A DNA stretch of 64,000 nt, taken from Parachryseolinea silvisoli (lineage in GTDB: Bacteria > Bacteroidota > Bacteroidia > Cytophagales > Cyclobacteriaceae). How positions within the stretch are numbered: position 1 is the first letter of the stretch; each line of letters starts with the position of its first letter. Positions 26,513 through 35,805 of this stretch are shown one piece after another. A model generated the notes under the pieces. It ran no database searches and was not told the origin of the DNA. It saw only the letters and a list, made by a program, of their open reading frames with translations. Made by a program: the position numbers and the translations under genes. The DNA is taken from assembly GCF_021190955.1 (NCBI RefSeq), contig NZ_JAIOAO010000004.1, forward strand, positions 496,001-560,000, in the 5' to 3' direction.

Positions 26513-28717
26513 ATGCGAAAGTCGATTCTATTTTATCTTTTAGTAACGGTTTCTTGTCAAGCGTTTTCTCAGTCCCGGCAGCCAGCGCAGCGGCCGTCCG
26601 GCCTGCCCGGCGAAAAGACCGTATTTCAAACTTCCAATCCCTGGAAGCCGGTGACGGACGTACGGGCGGATGTCGCGATTGTTTACAGCGTGAAAGAGCA
26701 TCACGGCAAGGGCAGCATGACCTTTGAGGAGCGCGTACAAAGCTGGCGCGACAAAGGATACAAAACACATTTTATGACCGGCATAGCCTGGGGGGAATAC
26801 CAGGATTATTTCACCGGTAAGTGGGATGGTAAATGGCATCTCGACGAAGGACAGGTAACTCAAAAGGGCGATACCCTGTGGCACGGACGCCTGGTGCCGT
26901 ACATTGTGCCGTCGATGAACTTCATCCGGTATATGAAGGAGACCGTGATCAAGCGCGTGATCGATGCGGGTATTGACGCCATCTTCCTGGAGGAACCGGA
27001 GTTCTGGGCACGGTCGGGCTACAGCACTGCGTTCAAAAAAGAATGGAAAGAATATTATGGGTTTGACTGGAGACCGCAGCACGAGTCGCCGGAAAACACC
27101 TACTTGTCTAACAAGTTAAAGTATCACCTGTACTACCGGGCGTTGAACGAGTGTTTCACGTACGCCAAGGAGTATGGTAAAAGCAAAGGCATGAACGTGC
27201 GCTGTTACGTGCCGACCCATTCGCTGGTGAATTATTCGCAGTGGATGATCGTGAGCCCCGAAGCGAGCCTGGCATCGTTGCCCTGCGTGGACGGGTATAT
27301 TGCACAGGTATGGACGGGCACGTCGCGCGAGCCCAATTATTTTAACGGTCGTGAAAAAGAACGCGTATTTGAAACGGCATTCCTGGAGTATGGTTCCATG
27401 GAATCTATGACGGCGCCTACCGGAAGAAAGATGTTTTTCCTGACCGACCCGATTGAAGACTGGCCACGCGACTGGGCCGACTATAAGAAAAATTATCAGG
27501 CTACGTTCACGGCACAGATACTGTACCCGATGATTGCCGATTATGAAGTGATGCCCTGGCCGGACCGGATATACCAGGGCCTCTATCGCACCAGCGCAAA
27601 CAGCGATAAAAAGGAGCAGATCCCACGTTTTTACTCTACGCAGATGCAGGTTATGATCAATACCCTGAACAACATGCCGCTGTCGGAGAACAACGTGAGC
27701 GGTTCGCAGGGTATCGGTATTCTGATGAGCAACTCGCTGATGTTTCAGCGGTTTCCCACGCACAGCGGCTATGAAGATCCGCAGCTGGCCAATTTTTATG
27801 GACAGGCACTGCCGCTGTTGAAGCGGGGTGTTCCGGTTAAAACGGTACACATTGAAAATGTGTCGTTCCCTCAAACCTGGAAGGACGTCAGAATCCTGAT
27901 CATGTCGTACTCCAATATGAAGCCCATGGACAAGCATGCGCATGGTCATATTGCCGAGTGGGTGAAAAATGGCGGATTTTTGTTATACAGTGGTAGAGAT
28001 GAGGATCCTTTTCAGCGTGTACAGGAATGGTGGAATACGGACGGGAATACATTCAATGCACCGTCCGAGCATTTATTTAAAACACTCGGTTTGAAAGAGC
28101 CTTTTTCGGCGGGGGAGTATACCTACGGAAAAGGAAAGGTTGTTATTCTGCGCAATGACCCGAAAGAGTTTGTTTTGAAGGCAAACAGTGATGACGCGTT
28201 TGTCAATACGGTTAAGAAATTATACGAAACACAAGCCGGTGGTGGCGCGCTGAAGTATAAAAACCACTTTGCCCTGACGCGGGGTCCTTACGAAATTATT
28301 TCCGTGGTGGATGAAAATGCCGATCAATCTCCGTATACCCTGAAAGGCAAGCTGATCGATCTGTTCGACCCGGAAATTCCTGTATTGGATCAAAAGCAAG
28401 TGAATCCGGGTGAGCAGGCATTTTTGTTCAATATTGGCAGTATCAAAAATCCGAATACACCGCAGGTACTGGCGGCGGCTGCGCGTGTCTACGACGAAAA
28501 GGTCACCAGGAGGTCGTATACTTTTGTTGCCAGGAGCCCGCTGAACACGACCAATGTGATGCGGGTGCTTTTACCGGCGAAGGCAAAGGAAACAAAGGTA
28601 ACGGATGCCGCTGGAAAATTGGTTGAATCGAAGACATCCTGGGATGCTGCGAGTAAGACCTGTTTCCTGAGTTTTGAAAACAATCCCGACGGCGTTCACG
28701 TGAAGCTGAGCTGGTGA
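26513..28717 (+). CDS. Putative secreted glycoside hydrolase (TIM barrel plus GATase-like domain)
   Basis: A 734-residue exported protein (signal ending around S-C-Q-A-F-S-Q). The N-terminal 400 residues look like a (beta/alpha)8 barrel: the strand D-A-I-F-L-E-E-P-E-F-W has a conserved pair of acidic residues at the end of a strand, like clan GH-A, and R-C-Y-V-P-T-H-S and Y-E-V-M-P-W-P are further strand ends. Residues about 420-600 resemble the class I glutamine amidotransferase-like fold that follows the barrel in beta-galactosidases of GH42. The last 120 residues are beta-rich. No CAZy family could be assigned with confidence. Its place after the mannan locus suggests it acts on a sugar released there. 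Confidence 0.6.
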   Translation: MRKSILFYLLVTVSCQAFSQSRQPAQRPSGLPGEKTVFQTSNPWKPVTDVRADVAIVYSVKEHHGKGSMTFEERVQSWRDKGYKTHFMTGIAWGEYQDYFTGKWDGKWHLDEGQVTQKGDTLWHGRLVPYIVPSMNFIRYMKETVIKRVIDAGIDAIFLEEPEFWARSGYSTAFKKEWKEYYGFDWRPQHESPENTYLSNKLKYHLYYRALNECFTYAKEYGKSKGMNVRCYVPTHSLVNYSQWMIVSPEASLASLPCVDGYIAQVWTGTSREPNYFNGREKERVFETAFLEYGSMESMTAPTGRKMFFLTDPIEDWPRDWADYKKNYQATFTAQILYPMIADYEVMPWPDRIYQGLYRTSANSDKKEQIPRFYSTQMQVMINTLNNMPLSENNVSGSQGIGILMSNSLMFQRFPTHSGYEDPQLANFYGQALPLLKRGVPVKTVHIENVSFPQTWKDVRILIMSYSNMKPMDKHAHGHIAEWVKNGGFLLYSGRDEDPFQRVQEWWNTDGNTFNAPSEHLFKTLGLKEPFSAGEYTYGKGKVVILRNDPKEFVLKANSDDAFVNTVKKLYETQAGGGALKYKNHFALTRGPYEIISVVDENADQSPYTLKGKLIDLFDPEIPVLDQKQVNPGEQAFLFNIGSIKNPNTPQVLAAAARVYDEKVTRRSYTFVARSPLNTTNVMRVLLPAKAKETKVTDAAGKLVESKTSWDAASKTCFLSFENNPDGVHVKLSW

Positions 28718-28779
28718 TTTTAGATAGGAAGGTTTTAGTTTAGGTAAGTTGTTAAGTTTAGCGTTTTGCTTGGGTAAGT

Positions 28780-31344
28780 TTACGTTAGGCTTTTAAAGGG
28801 GTGGGGATAATCATTCCCCATCGCCTTTTTATAATCCGTCACAAAAGCCTGGTACCGGATTCGCGCTTCATCGTTCATTTTTAATCGTTGCATGGCCTTG
28901 ATCTGGAACGTCAGCGCGGCGTCATGTAACGGATCGATATTGCTGATGGCTTCGGCAAAAGCGATGGTTGTCAGATAAAGCTCGGCGTCAAAGCTCTTTT
29001 CCATCTCCAGTGATAGTACCGGCTCCAGTTTCTTTTCTACTTCTTCTTTAAAGGAATCGTATAAGGCGTGATCGGAGAGCTGCAGGAACTTGCCACGGGA
29101 AACGATTTCAATCAGCTCATCACGGCGTGTGTCCACTTCGTTGGCGGAGATGATTTCGATGCATCGCGTGTAATCGCAGTAGAAGCTTCCGGTTTGCTCT
29201 ATTTTGAAAAAACCTTTGTCATAGAGTAGCTCTATTCCGTCCAATTCGCTTAGCGCTTTGCGTAAGTGGTTGATGGAAACGCCGCGGGAGTTCTTTACTT
29301 TATCCGCCGGCTTGTCCGGCCAGAGGATGTTGCTGAGTCGCTGCGACGCGATGCCATCTTCTGTTATGGTGTACTGTAGTATAAGACAGAAGATCTGCTT
29401 CAGCTGTGCACTGAACATATAGGTGATGTCACGGTTGTTTCGATCGCGTACGGTGAATTCGCCAAAGAGATAAATAGCGTTCGGCTGTGTCGTTACCGGT
29501 TCGGGCTTGTCTGTGCCAATGTATATATTTTGGGTTTCATCCTCCGTATGGCTGTGTTTGGATTGCTGCTTTTTGAAGAGCACATAGGCAGCACCAACGG
29601 CTACTAAAGACACAAGCAAAAGGATGACTGTATAATTGTTTTTTTCGCGTGAATAGCTGGCCAGCTCGTCGGCCGTAATAGGAGGGAACGCCAGGGAATA
29701 AATCTTTAGGTCGGAAGAGATGTCGTCGTCAAATTCCTGGACGACCGCATACAGGTTGTTCAGGCTGCCATCGTAATAAAGGTTGGCGTTTGTTGTGATC
29801 TTGTCGGAATATATCGGAATAGAGTCGCCCAGTATTTTATAGCTGCCGTCTTTTAATGAAAATTGATAGAGCCGGAGGAACGATTCAGAGAAATGTTCCG
29901 GGTAGCAAAGCGTATAAAAGGAGGAGTCGTTGAGTATGACCATTCCTCGTACGGGCACTACATTGTCCTGTTCCCAGGGAATCTCCCAAAGCTTGGAGAC
30001 GCGGCGGGTAGTTAGGTCTATTTTATAGAGGTCGTAGTAGTATTTTCTTCCGACAGTCTGCTCGCCGGAGTCGTTGCCCATGCCGCCAAAGACGTAGATG
30101 GAGTTGTTCTTTTTGAGATATCCGACAGCGGAAAAATAACGCGGCGATAAAAAGTCTCCCGAAAAGGCGTCCAGGGTGTCCCACGCCTGTTTGTTCAGAT
30201 CGTAGGCAAAGAATGTATTGCTGTAATGCATCTTGCCGAAGCCTCCGAAGATGGTGTATTGCGCGGTGGCGGAGTCGAAGTACGCGCCGTGATGGTGGAG
30301 CGGGCTAATGAGCTGGCTGGAATTTTCGGCATTCCATTGGTAAGTATTCAGGTCGAGGCTGGCGACCGTGGGGCCGGTGTAATTGTCGCGGGGTGGCGCA
30401 TAGTAGGTTTCGTAGGAATATAATCTGTTTTTCTTCGTGTCGATGAAGTTGGTTCCCAGGACCAGGTCCACCGGACATTTTTCTCCAAAGACCTGTATGT
30501 TCGTTTCTCCGGAGCGCACGTTGTAGAGCCACAGGGAGTCGCGGTTGAAGTAGTATATTTCTTTCTTTTCAGGATTGTAGTTGGCGCCCGCTACTGATTT
30601 TGATTTAAAGCCCGTTTTATAGCGCCAGTGGTAGGCATCGTTCATCAGCCATTCCGGGTTGGAGACCTGGCCAAAGACTTTGCCATTGGCGTCGTGCACG
30701 ACGTCGCCTTTGCTTTCTTTTAATGGAAAGAAGTACCGTTCTTTGTCACCGATGGAAAGGTCTTTAATGGCAAAGGACGGCACATCAATAATGTGATCGC
30801 TTTTGCCGAAGAGGATCGTAGGATGATAGGTGTCGGGGAGCTTGTTGGCGGCGCTGAACGTCTGGTTATGAATCGTCAGGTAAATAGAATCGCTTTTGAG
30901 GTCAAATGCGATTTTCATTTTAAACCAGGGTAGGTTTAGCAATTCTTCCTGGTTGAGGGTGGCAACGATCAGGCTATATTTGCCTTCTTCATTGAATTTA
31001 AAGACGAGGTTGTCGCCCTGCGCGTCGTAGAACAGGTTATAGATCCGGTTGCTTTCGTTGTTTTTGATCCGGATGATGTAGCCGATGCGGGTGGTGGTGT
31101 ACAGTGACAGGTCAAATTCAATGATCATGTTGTCGGAGAATTCGACCGTTTTATCGGCAAAGACATTGTAGGACGTGCGCTGATCGATCGATTGTTCGCT
31201 GCCATGAAACTTTAAACCGCCCAGCGAGGCGGCTTGCAGCGGCATAAAACCAAATGCCACAAATATATAGCAATGTGATTTTATCAGTGAAAGCATAGCT
31301 TTAAAATTCCGAAAGAAACTTCCTTCGCCTCTTTGCTCTGTCAT
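28780..31344 (-). CDS. Membrane-spanning Kelch/SARP-type transcriptional regulator
   Basis: An 854-residue one-component regulator. N-terminal signal or anchor; residues about 40-210 resemble a concanavalin-A-like/LamG sandwich; about 230-560 are Kelch-like propeller repeats (S-I-Y-V-F-G-G-M-G; Y-T-I-F-G-G-F-G). One transmembrane helix follows (V-I-L-L-L-V-S-L-V-A-V-G-A-A-Y-V-L-F). The cytoplasmic part has a winged-helix domain of OmpR/SARP type (I-Y-L-F-G-E-F-T-V to I-N-H-L-R-K-A-L-S-E-L) and a TPR-like BTAD region. The propeller probably senses a ligand in the periplasm and the winged helix binds DNA. It is convergent with the mannan locus end. The in-frame TTG at 31377 is a less likely start than ATG 31344; another ATG at 31296 would start right at the signal peptide. 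Confidence 0.8.
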   Translation of the reverse strand: MTEQRGEGSFFRNFKAMLSLIKSHCYIFVAFGFMPLQAASLGGLKFHGSEQSIDQRTSYNVFADKTVEFSDNMIIEFDLSLYTTTRIGYIIRIKNNESNRIYNLFYDAQGDNLVFKFNEEGKYSLIVATLNQEELLNLPWFKMKIAFDLKSDSIYLTIHNQTFSAANKLPDTYHPTILFGKSDHIIDVPSFAIKDLSIGDKERYFFPLKESKGDVVHDANGKVFGQVSNPEWLMNDAYHWRYKTGFKSKSVAGANYNPEKKEIYYFNRDSLWLYNVRSGETNIQVFGEKCPVDLVLGTNFIDTKKNRLYSYETYYAPPRDNYTGPTVASLDLNTYQWNAENSSQLISPLHHHGAYFDSATAQYTIFGGFGKMHYSNTFFAYDLNKQAWDTLDAFSGDFLSPRYFSAVGYLKKNNSIYVFGGMGNDSGEQTVGRKYYYDLYKIDLTTRRVSKLWEIPWEQDNVVPVRGMVILNDSSFYTLCYPEHFSESFLRLYQFSLKDGSYKILGDSIPIYSDKITTNANLYYDGSLNNLYAVVQEFDDDISSDLKIYSLAFPPITADELASYSREKNNYTVILLLVSLVAVGAAYVLFKKQQSKHSHTEDETQNIYIGTDKPEPVTTQPNAIYLFGEFTVRDRNNRDITYMFSAQLKQIFCLILQYTITEDGIASQRLSNILWPDKPADKVKNSRGVSINHLRKALSELDGIELLYDKGFFKIEQTGSFYCDYTRCIEIISANEVDTRRDELIEIVSRGKFLQLSDHALYDSFKEEVEKKLEPVLSLEMEKSFDAELYLTTIAFAEAISNIDPLHDAALTFQIKAMQRLKMNDEARIRYQAFVTDYKKAMGNDYPHPFKSLT

Positions 31345-31833
31345 TCTTTGGGCCTTAGTCGATGGTTTGGGGGACAAAATAAAAAAAAAGGATCATTTCC
31401 GTTCTTGTCCCGGCTTTGTTCGGAGGGTCGTCCCGGCCATTTGACACGGAACACACTGTAGTGCAACAAGCCCCGTGGAGTCCCTAAGAGCGTGCTTGTT
31501 TTTATGGTTAATTGCTTGATTGTCAGTTTATTGTTTTGGTTTTGGGGCGATTTGGAGCGGGATGATATGAGGATGGCGATTTTTCGATTTAAAGTCTTAT
31601 ATACGCTGATTGACAAGTGGTTACATCTGTTTTCGGCGCCACGACGTGATTGCCCCTGTCCAGGTGAAAGAACCAGGAAAGATTTCGTCAGCCGAAGAGA
31701 TTCCTGGGCGGCCTGGGGGTGATTCCGGCATTTGCGGCGTTGTGAGATGTGTTTAGCGTGGACGTTGTAATTAGGTGTTGTGAAGGTGGTTGGTGTTAAA
31801 ATAGTAAGATGGAATAATCAAATCATTTATAGT
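31345..31833. other. Divergent intergenic region
   Basis: 489 bases between the Kelch/SARP regulator and the VOC-GNAT gene. Short frames of 91 (minus) and 76 (plus) codons are present but unrelated to known families. No strong promoter box or hairpin was recognised. Confidence 0.4.
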
Positions 31834-32646
31834 ATGGAACGTATTGCCAATGACCCATTGCCGGTGCTTCAGCAGGCGGAGCCAGTACTGGCAGTAAGGA
31901 ATGTAATAGCGTCCGTGGCCTATTGGCAGGACGTGCTCGGCTTTCCCGACAAATGGATTTGGGATCCGCCGACGTTAGGGGCCGTTTCCTGGCGCGGTGC
32001 CGCAAATATACAGTTTTCGGAAGAGCCGGGGCTTGCCGCGGCATCGGTTGGTAATTCTGTGTGGATTCGCATGCGCAATATCGAGGCCCTATACGCGCTT
32101 CATCAAAAGAGCGGGGCAGACATTGTCGACCCGTTGCAGATAAGACCGTGGGCTCATAAGCAATATACTATACGCGACATCAATGGATACTATATTCATT
32201 TCGCCGCGGTCGCGAAGGCCAGGAATCCTGTGCACGAGACGTCGCCGTTTCGTATAGTGTTGCGGGTGCCCACCGTTGCCGAGCATTCAAAACTTATGCG
32301 TGCGGTGGGCTGGCTGAAGGATGGAGAAGAAGTGAAGCATTACCCTGCTGTATTTCGAATGGCCGCGGTAGCGGAAGATGCCACTACCGGAGAGGCCGTG
32401 GGATGTGCCTACCTGGTGGGCGATAATATGAGCTTTTACTATATACGCGAAGTGATGGTGCTGCCGGCCTGGCAGGGGCGTGGTATCGGTACCGCTGTGG
32501 TGCAAGGGCTTATTGATTGGCTGAAAGCAAAGGCTCATCCCAAAGCTGTTGTCGGGCTCTTTACGGGTGATCACCTCGCGTCGTTCTATCAACAATTTGG
32601 GTTTATACAGGCGTGTGGGATGTATCGGGAGGTAGGGGATTTGTAG
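31834..32646 (+). CDS. VOC (glyoxalase-like) and GNAT acetyltransferase fusion
   Basis: A 270-residue two-domain protein. Residues about 15-125 fit the vicinal oxygen chelate fold (A-V-R-N-V-I-A-S-V-A-Y-W-Q-D-V-L-G-F and Y-T-I-R-D-I-N-G-Y-Y-I-H-F, as in glyoxalase I or antibiotic-binding proteins). Residues about 135-270 are a GNAT N-acetyltransferase, with the acetyl-CoA-binding loop in the V-M-V-L-P-A-W-Q-G-R-G-I-G-T-A-V-V segment (Q/R-G-R-G-I-G) and the A-S-F-Y-Q-Q-F-G-F motif. The two halves may bind and acetylate a small toxic compound. The start at ATG 31834 is preferred over 31780. Confidence 0.87.
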   Translation: MERIANDPLPVLQQAEPVLAVRNVIASVAYWQDVLGFPDKWIWDPPTLGAVSWRGAANIQFSEEPGLAAASVGNSVWIRMRNIEALYALHQKSGADIVDPLQIRPWAHKQYTIRDINGYYIHFAAVAKARNPVHETSPFRIVLRVPTVAEHSKLMRAVGWLKDGEEVKHYPAVFRMAAVAEDATTGEAVGCAYLVGDNMSFYYIREVMVLPAWQGRGIGTAVVQGLIDWLKAKAHPKAVVGLFTGDHLASFYQQFGFIQACGMYREVGDL

Positions 32647-32710
32647 CCGGGCGTATTACTGCCTCGCCCGGTTCCCCTTTTACAGAAATTTGCCATATCT
32701 TGGTGTATAC

Positions 32711-33526
32711 ATGCGGCACCACGAATTTGAGCCTCCGGAAGAACTGCGGGATACCATCAGATGCTTTTGGTATAACCAAAGAGATTTTGGAGAACAGGAA
32801 TCGAGTTTTGAGGTGCCACCCGATGGGTATACGGAGATAATTTTTCATTTCGGGAAGGGTTGCAGTATTGCCTCCAAAGGGGGCTTGCAGCCTTTGCCAT
32901 CGCCGTTTATGATGGGCCTGCTCCAGTTACCGGTTCATTTTTACACCCGGAACCGGTTGGAGATTCTGGGCATCCGCTGTTATCCCTGGACTGTGTTTGA
33001 TTTGCTCGGATTGCCGTCGGGTAAAGGTGTGCTTCTATTTGAGCATCCGGTCGCCGAGCTTCAGGCGCCGTTACAGAAGTATATTCAAGCGGGCAAGATC
33101 GAGGATGCGCTGGCGCTGGTGAAACGGTATTTCTTGCGTTTACGATCGCAGGTTTCGATGGACAGTATGCTATACAAAGCGGGCGTGGCAATGCGCAAAG
33201 CAAACGGAAGTTTGCCGGTAAGCCAGGTAGCGGCCGCGGCGCATGCAACGGTTCGTACACTGGAACGGAACTTCAAGCAGTCTTCCGGTCATACGGTTAA
33301 AGACGTGTCGGGGCTGATGCGCTTTGAGCAGGTACGGAACCGATTATGGCTTTATCCGGACTCCGGCCTTGCGGGAATAGCGCAGGAGCTGGGCTATACG
33401 GATCAATCTCACTTAAGCCGGGAGTTCAAACGTTACAGCGGCACCACGCCGGCGGCGTTCGCGCGAAAAGCAAAGAAAACGAAACAGACCGTAAGCGACG
33501 ATTTTGTCGCGTTTATACAAGCCTAG
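32711..33526 (+). CDS. AraC family transcriptional regulator
   Basis: A 271-residue regulator: the N-terminal part (P-P-E-E-L-R-D-T-I-R-C-F-W-Y-N and D-G-Y-T-E-I-I-F-H-F) is the DUF6597-like sensing domain common before AraC HTH domains, and the C-terminal part has A-A-A-A-H-A-T-V-R-T-L-E-R-N-F-K and L-A-G-I-A-Q-E-L-G-Y-T-D-Q-S-H-L-S-R-E-F-K as helix-turn-helix motifs. The ATG at 32711 is preferred; the longer TTG start would add seven residues. It sits between the VOC-GNAT fusion and the flavin monooxygenase gene, both 40-65 bp away on the same strand, and may regulate either. Confidence 0.91.
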   Translation: MRHHEFEPPEELRDTIRCFWYNQRDFGEQESSFEVPPDGYTEIIFHFGKGCSIASKGGLQPLPSPFMMGLLQLPVHFYTRNRLEILGIRCYPWTVFDLLGLPSGKGVLLFEHPVAELQAPLQKYIQAGKIEDALALVKRYFLRLRSQVSMDSMLYKAGVAMRKANGSLPVSQVAAAAHATVRTLERNFKQSSGHTVKDVSGLMRFEQVRNRLWLYPDSGLAGIAQELGYTDQSHLSREFKRYSGTTPAAFARKAKKTKQTVSDDFVAFIQA

Positions 33527-33566
33527 CGCAAAAGCATTCCTGAATTTTGAGGCTCAATCATACACG

Positions 33567-35123
33567 ATGAACGAGACACTCGAAAGCAAACAATCCGCAC
33601 AACACCACACGATTTACGACGTAATCATTTCCGGCGCAGGGCCGGTAGGGCTATTCCTCGCTTGCGAGCTGGCACTGGCTAACTGCTCCGTCCTGATACT
33701 GGAAAAGGCGGCGGATCCGCACACGCCCTTGAAGAAACTTCCCTTTGGGATCCGGGGCCTCTCGGCGCCGACGATCGAAGCGCTTTACCGTCGTGGGTTG
33801 CTGCAGGAGTTGGAGGTACATAAACGGATTAAAAACCCCCATGCCACCGCGGTGCAACAAGGGCCACGTCGCCAGGCCGGGCACTTTGCCGGCATTCCTT
33901 TTCATGACGGCAATATTGATACCTCACAGTGGCGGTATCGCCTGCCAGGCTCGACCGATACAAGTTTGGTGTCTGAGCTTCAAGAGCTGGAGACAATACT
34001 GACCCGGCGGGCAGAAGCCCTCGGGGTAGAAATTAAGCGAGGGTTTGCTGTGACTGATTTTCGACAGACGACGGAAGGGGTAACGGTGAAGTCAGGTGAC
34101 CAATCTTTTGAAGGTCGGTGGCTCGTGGGGTGCGACGGCAGCCGTAGCGTTGTTCGCAAAGGAGGAGGGTTTGAATTTGCCGGCACGGAGCCCGAATTTA
34201 CCGGCTACACAGCGCAGGTTGACATTGCCGACCCGGAGAAACTCAACCCCGGCCGCAACCTGACACCCACGGGCATGTACATGCAGTCCCAACCCGGGTA
34301 TCTGCTCCTGCAGGACTTTGATGCCGGGGCGTTTCACGGTACGGAGATGCCCGTCACGCGTGAACACCTGCAGGAGGTCCTACGCCGCATCTCGAACACC
34401 GACGTGACGCTCCGTGCGCTGCAAATAGCCACCACGTGGACGGACCGGGCACGGCAGGCCACCGCCTATCGCAACGGACGGATACTGTTAGCGGGCGACG
34501 CCGCGCACATTCATTCGCCGCTGGGAGGTCAGGGGCTTAACCTGGGACTGGGCGATGCCATGAACCTGGGCTGGAAACTGGCCGCCACGATTCGACAGGA
34601 GGCACCGGAAGGTTTATTGGATAGTTACTATACAGAACGGCACCCCCTGGGTGCACAGGTACTTGATTGGTCGCGCGCCCAGGTCGCCATCATGAAACCG
34701 GACCGACAGGCCCGCGCGCTGAATGCGATTATGCGCGATCTGCTGGATACGCCGGACGGCGCCACCTATATGGCGGGGAGAGTATGGGGTATTTTAACAC
34801 AGTACGATCTCGGTGGCGGTCATCCGCTGACAGGACGCAGTGTTCCCAACTTTACGCTGGAGGATGGTACCACGATGGGTGAGCTCATGCACGATGGACG
34901 TGGGATCTTGCTTGATTTTGACGGTGACGCGTCGCTTGAAATGTTGGCACGTGAATATGGCGCCGGCATGAAGTATATATCGGGTCGCGTAAAAGACCCA
35001 TTCGATCTACAGGCCGTATTGATACGCCCTGACGGGATTATTGCCTGGGCTTCTGACACCACCCCGGATTACGACGAATTCCAAAAGGCGGCCGCCCGAT
35101 GGTTTAACTCTATTGGGAAGTGA
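33567..35123 (+). CDS. FAD-dependent aromatic-ring monooxygenase (PheA/TfdB/RdmE type)
   Basis: A 518-residue class A flavoprotein monooxygenase. It has the N-terminal Rossmann motif (D-V-I-I-S-G-A-G-P-V-G-L-F-L-A), a middle G-C-D-G-S-R-S-V-V-R motif (D-G motif) and the second FAD motif G-R-I-L-L-A-G-D-A-A-H-I-H-S-P. The C-terminal 150 residues fit the thioredoxin-like domain of phenol hydroxylases. Such enzymes hydroxylate aromatic or polyketide substrates with NAD(P)H and O2. It lies 40 bp after the AraC gene and could form an operon with it. The start at 33567 avoids overlap with the AraC coding region. Confidence 0.92.
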   Translation: MNETLESKQSAQHHTIYDVIISGAGPVGLFLACELALANCSVLILEKAADPHTPLKKLPFGIRGLSAPTIEALYRRGLLQELEVHKRIKNPHATAVQQGPRRQAGHFAGIPFHDGNIDTSQWRYRLPGSTDTSLVSELQELETILTRRAEALGVEIKRGFAVTDFRQTTEGVTVKSGDQSFEGRWLVGCDGSRSVVRKGGGFEFAGTEPEFTGYTAQVDIADPEKLNPGRNLTPTGMYMQSQPGYLLLQDFDAGAFHGTEMPVTREHLQEVLRRISNTDVTLRALQIATTWTDRARQATAYRNGRILLAGDAAHIHSPLGGQGLNLGLGDAMNLGWKLAATIRQEAPEGLLDSYYTERHPLGAQVLDWSRAQVAIMKPDRQARALNAIMRDLLDTPDGATYMAGRVWGILTQYDLGGGHPLTGRSVPNFTLEDGTTMGELMHDGRGILLDFDGDASLEMLAREYGAGMKYISGRVKDPFDLQAVLIRPDGIIAWASDTTPDYDEFQKAAARWFNSIGK

Positions 35124-35260
35124 CAGGATTGTCAGTGGAAACACTACGAAGAAGATTGTCTTTCCAGGATGTTTAGGTTGGGTTGGAAATTATTTTAGAA
35201 CGTTTAAATTTAAGGAATCAATGATAATACAGGATCGAACTGCAGTGATTTTGAAAACAA

Positions 35261-35737
35261 ATGAATAAAAATACACTCATAATTTTGGCATTGGCGACAT
35301 CATTCGGTTTTGGTTTCGCATGCAATTCAATCTTGGCTAAGAACACTAAAGGACAACTAAAAATGAAACGAGTAACAGGCATCGGGGGTATTTTCTTCAA
35401 ATGTAAAGACCCGGAGAAAATGAAACAATGGTATCAAACTCATCTCGGTTTTGGTGCTGAACAATACGGAACGAAGTTTGACTGGCGGGAGGAAGCAGAT
35501 TCTACAAAGGAAGGATATACGCTATGGAGCCCTTTCTCAGACAAGACCAAATACTTTGAGCCCTCGCCCAGCGATTTTATGATTAATTACCGGGTTGAAA
35601 ACCTCGAAGCACTCGTAGAAGAATTAAAAAAAGAAGGTGTGACGATCCTGGATAAAGTAGAAACGTACGACTACGGGAAGTTTGTTCACATTCTGGATAT
35701 AGAGGGGAACAAGATTGAATTGTTTGAGGCGGCCTAG
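35261..35737 (+). CDS. VOC family protein, possibly exported
   Basis: A 158-residue glyoxalase-like protein. The VOC core (about 35-158) has I-G-G-I-F-F-K-C-K-D-P-E-K-M-K-Q-W-Y and H-I-L-D-I-E-G-N-K-I-E-L-F-E, the usual metal-ligand positions, though the exact metal ligands cannot be assigned. With the start at 35261, residues 1-21 form a plausible signal peptide with a lipobox-like G-F-A-C. With the internal ATG at 35363 (residue 35) the protein would be cytoplasmic like most family members. A strong terminator hairpin follows. Confidence 0.85.
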   Translation: MNKNTLIILALATSFGFGFACNSILAKNTKGQLKMKRVTGIGGIFFKCKDPEKMKQWYQTHLGFGAEQYGTKFDWREEADSTKEGYTLWSPFSDKTKYFEPSPSDFMINYRVENLEALVEELKKEGVTILDKVETYDYGKFVHILDIEGNKIELFEAA

Positions 35738-35747
35738 AAGATACGAC

Positions 35748-35786
35748 AGATCCTTCAAAGGCAGGCTTTGAAGGATCTTATCTTTC
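35748..35786. terminator. Bidirectional terminator
   Basis: A perfect 13-bp stem (35748-35760 with 35766-35778), 5-base loop, between convergent genes. On the plus strand it is followed by TATCTTT. Confidence 0.85.
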
Positions 35787-35805
35787 CCGTTGGAAGAAGC
35801 AAGAT

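Noticed and set aside
31341-31616. 91-codon minus-strand frame upstream of the Kelch/SARP gene
   Set aside because: It overlaps the regulator start and has no recognisable features.
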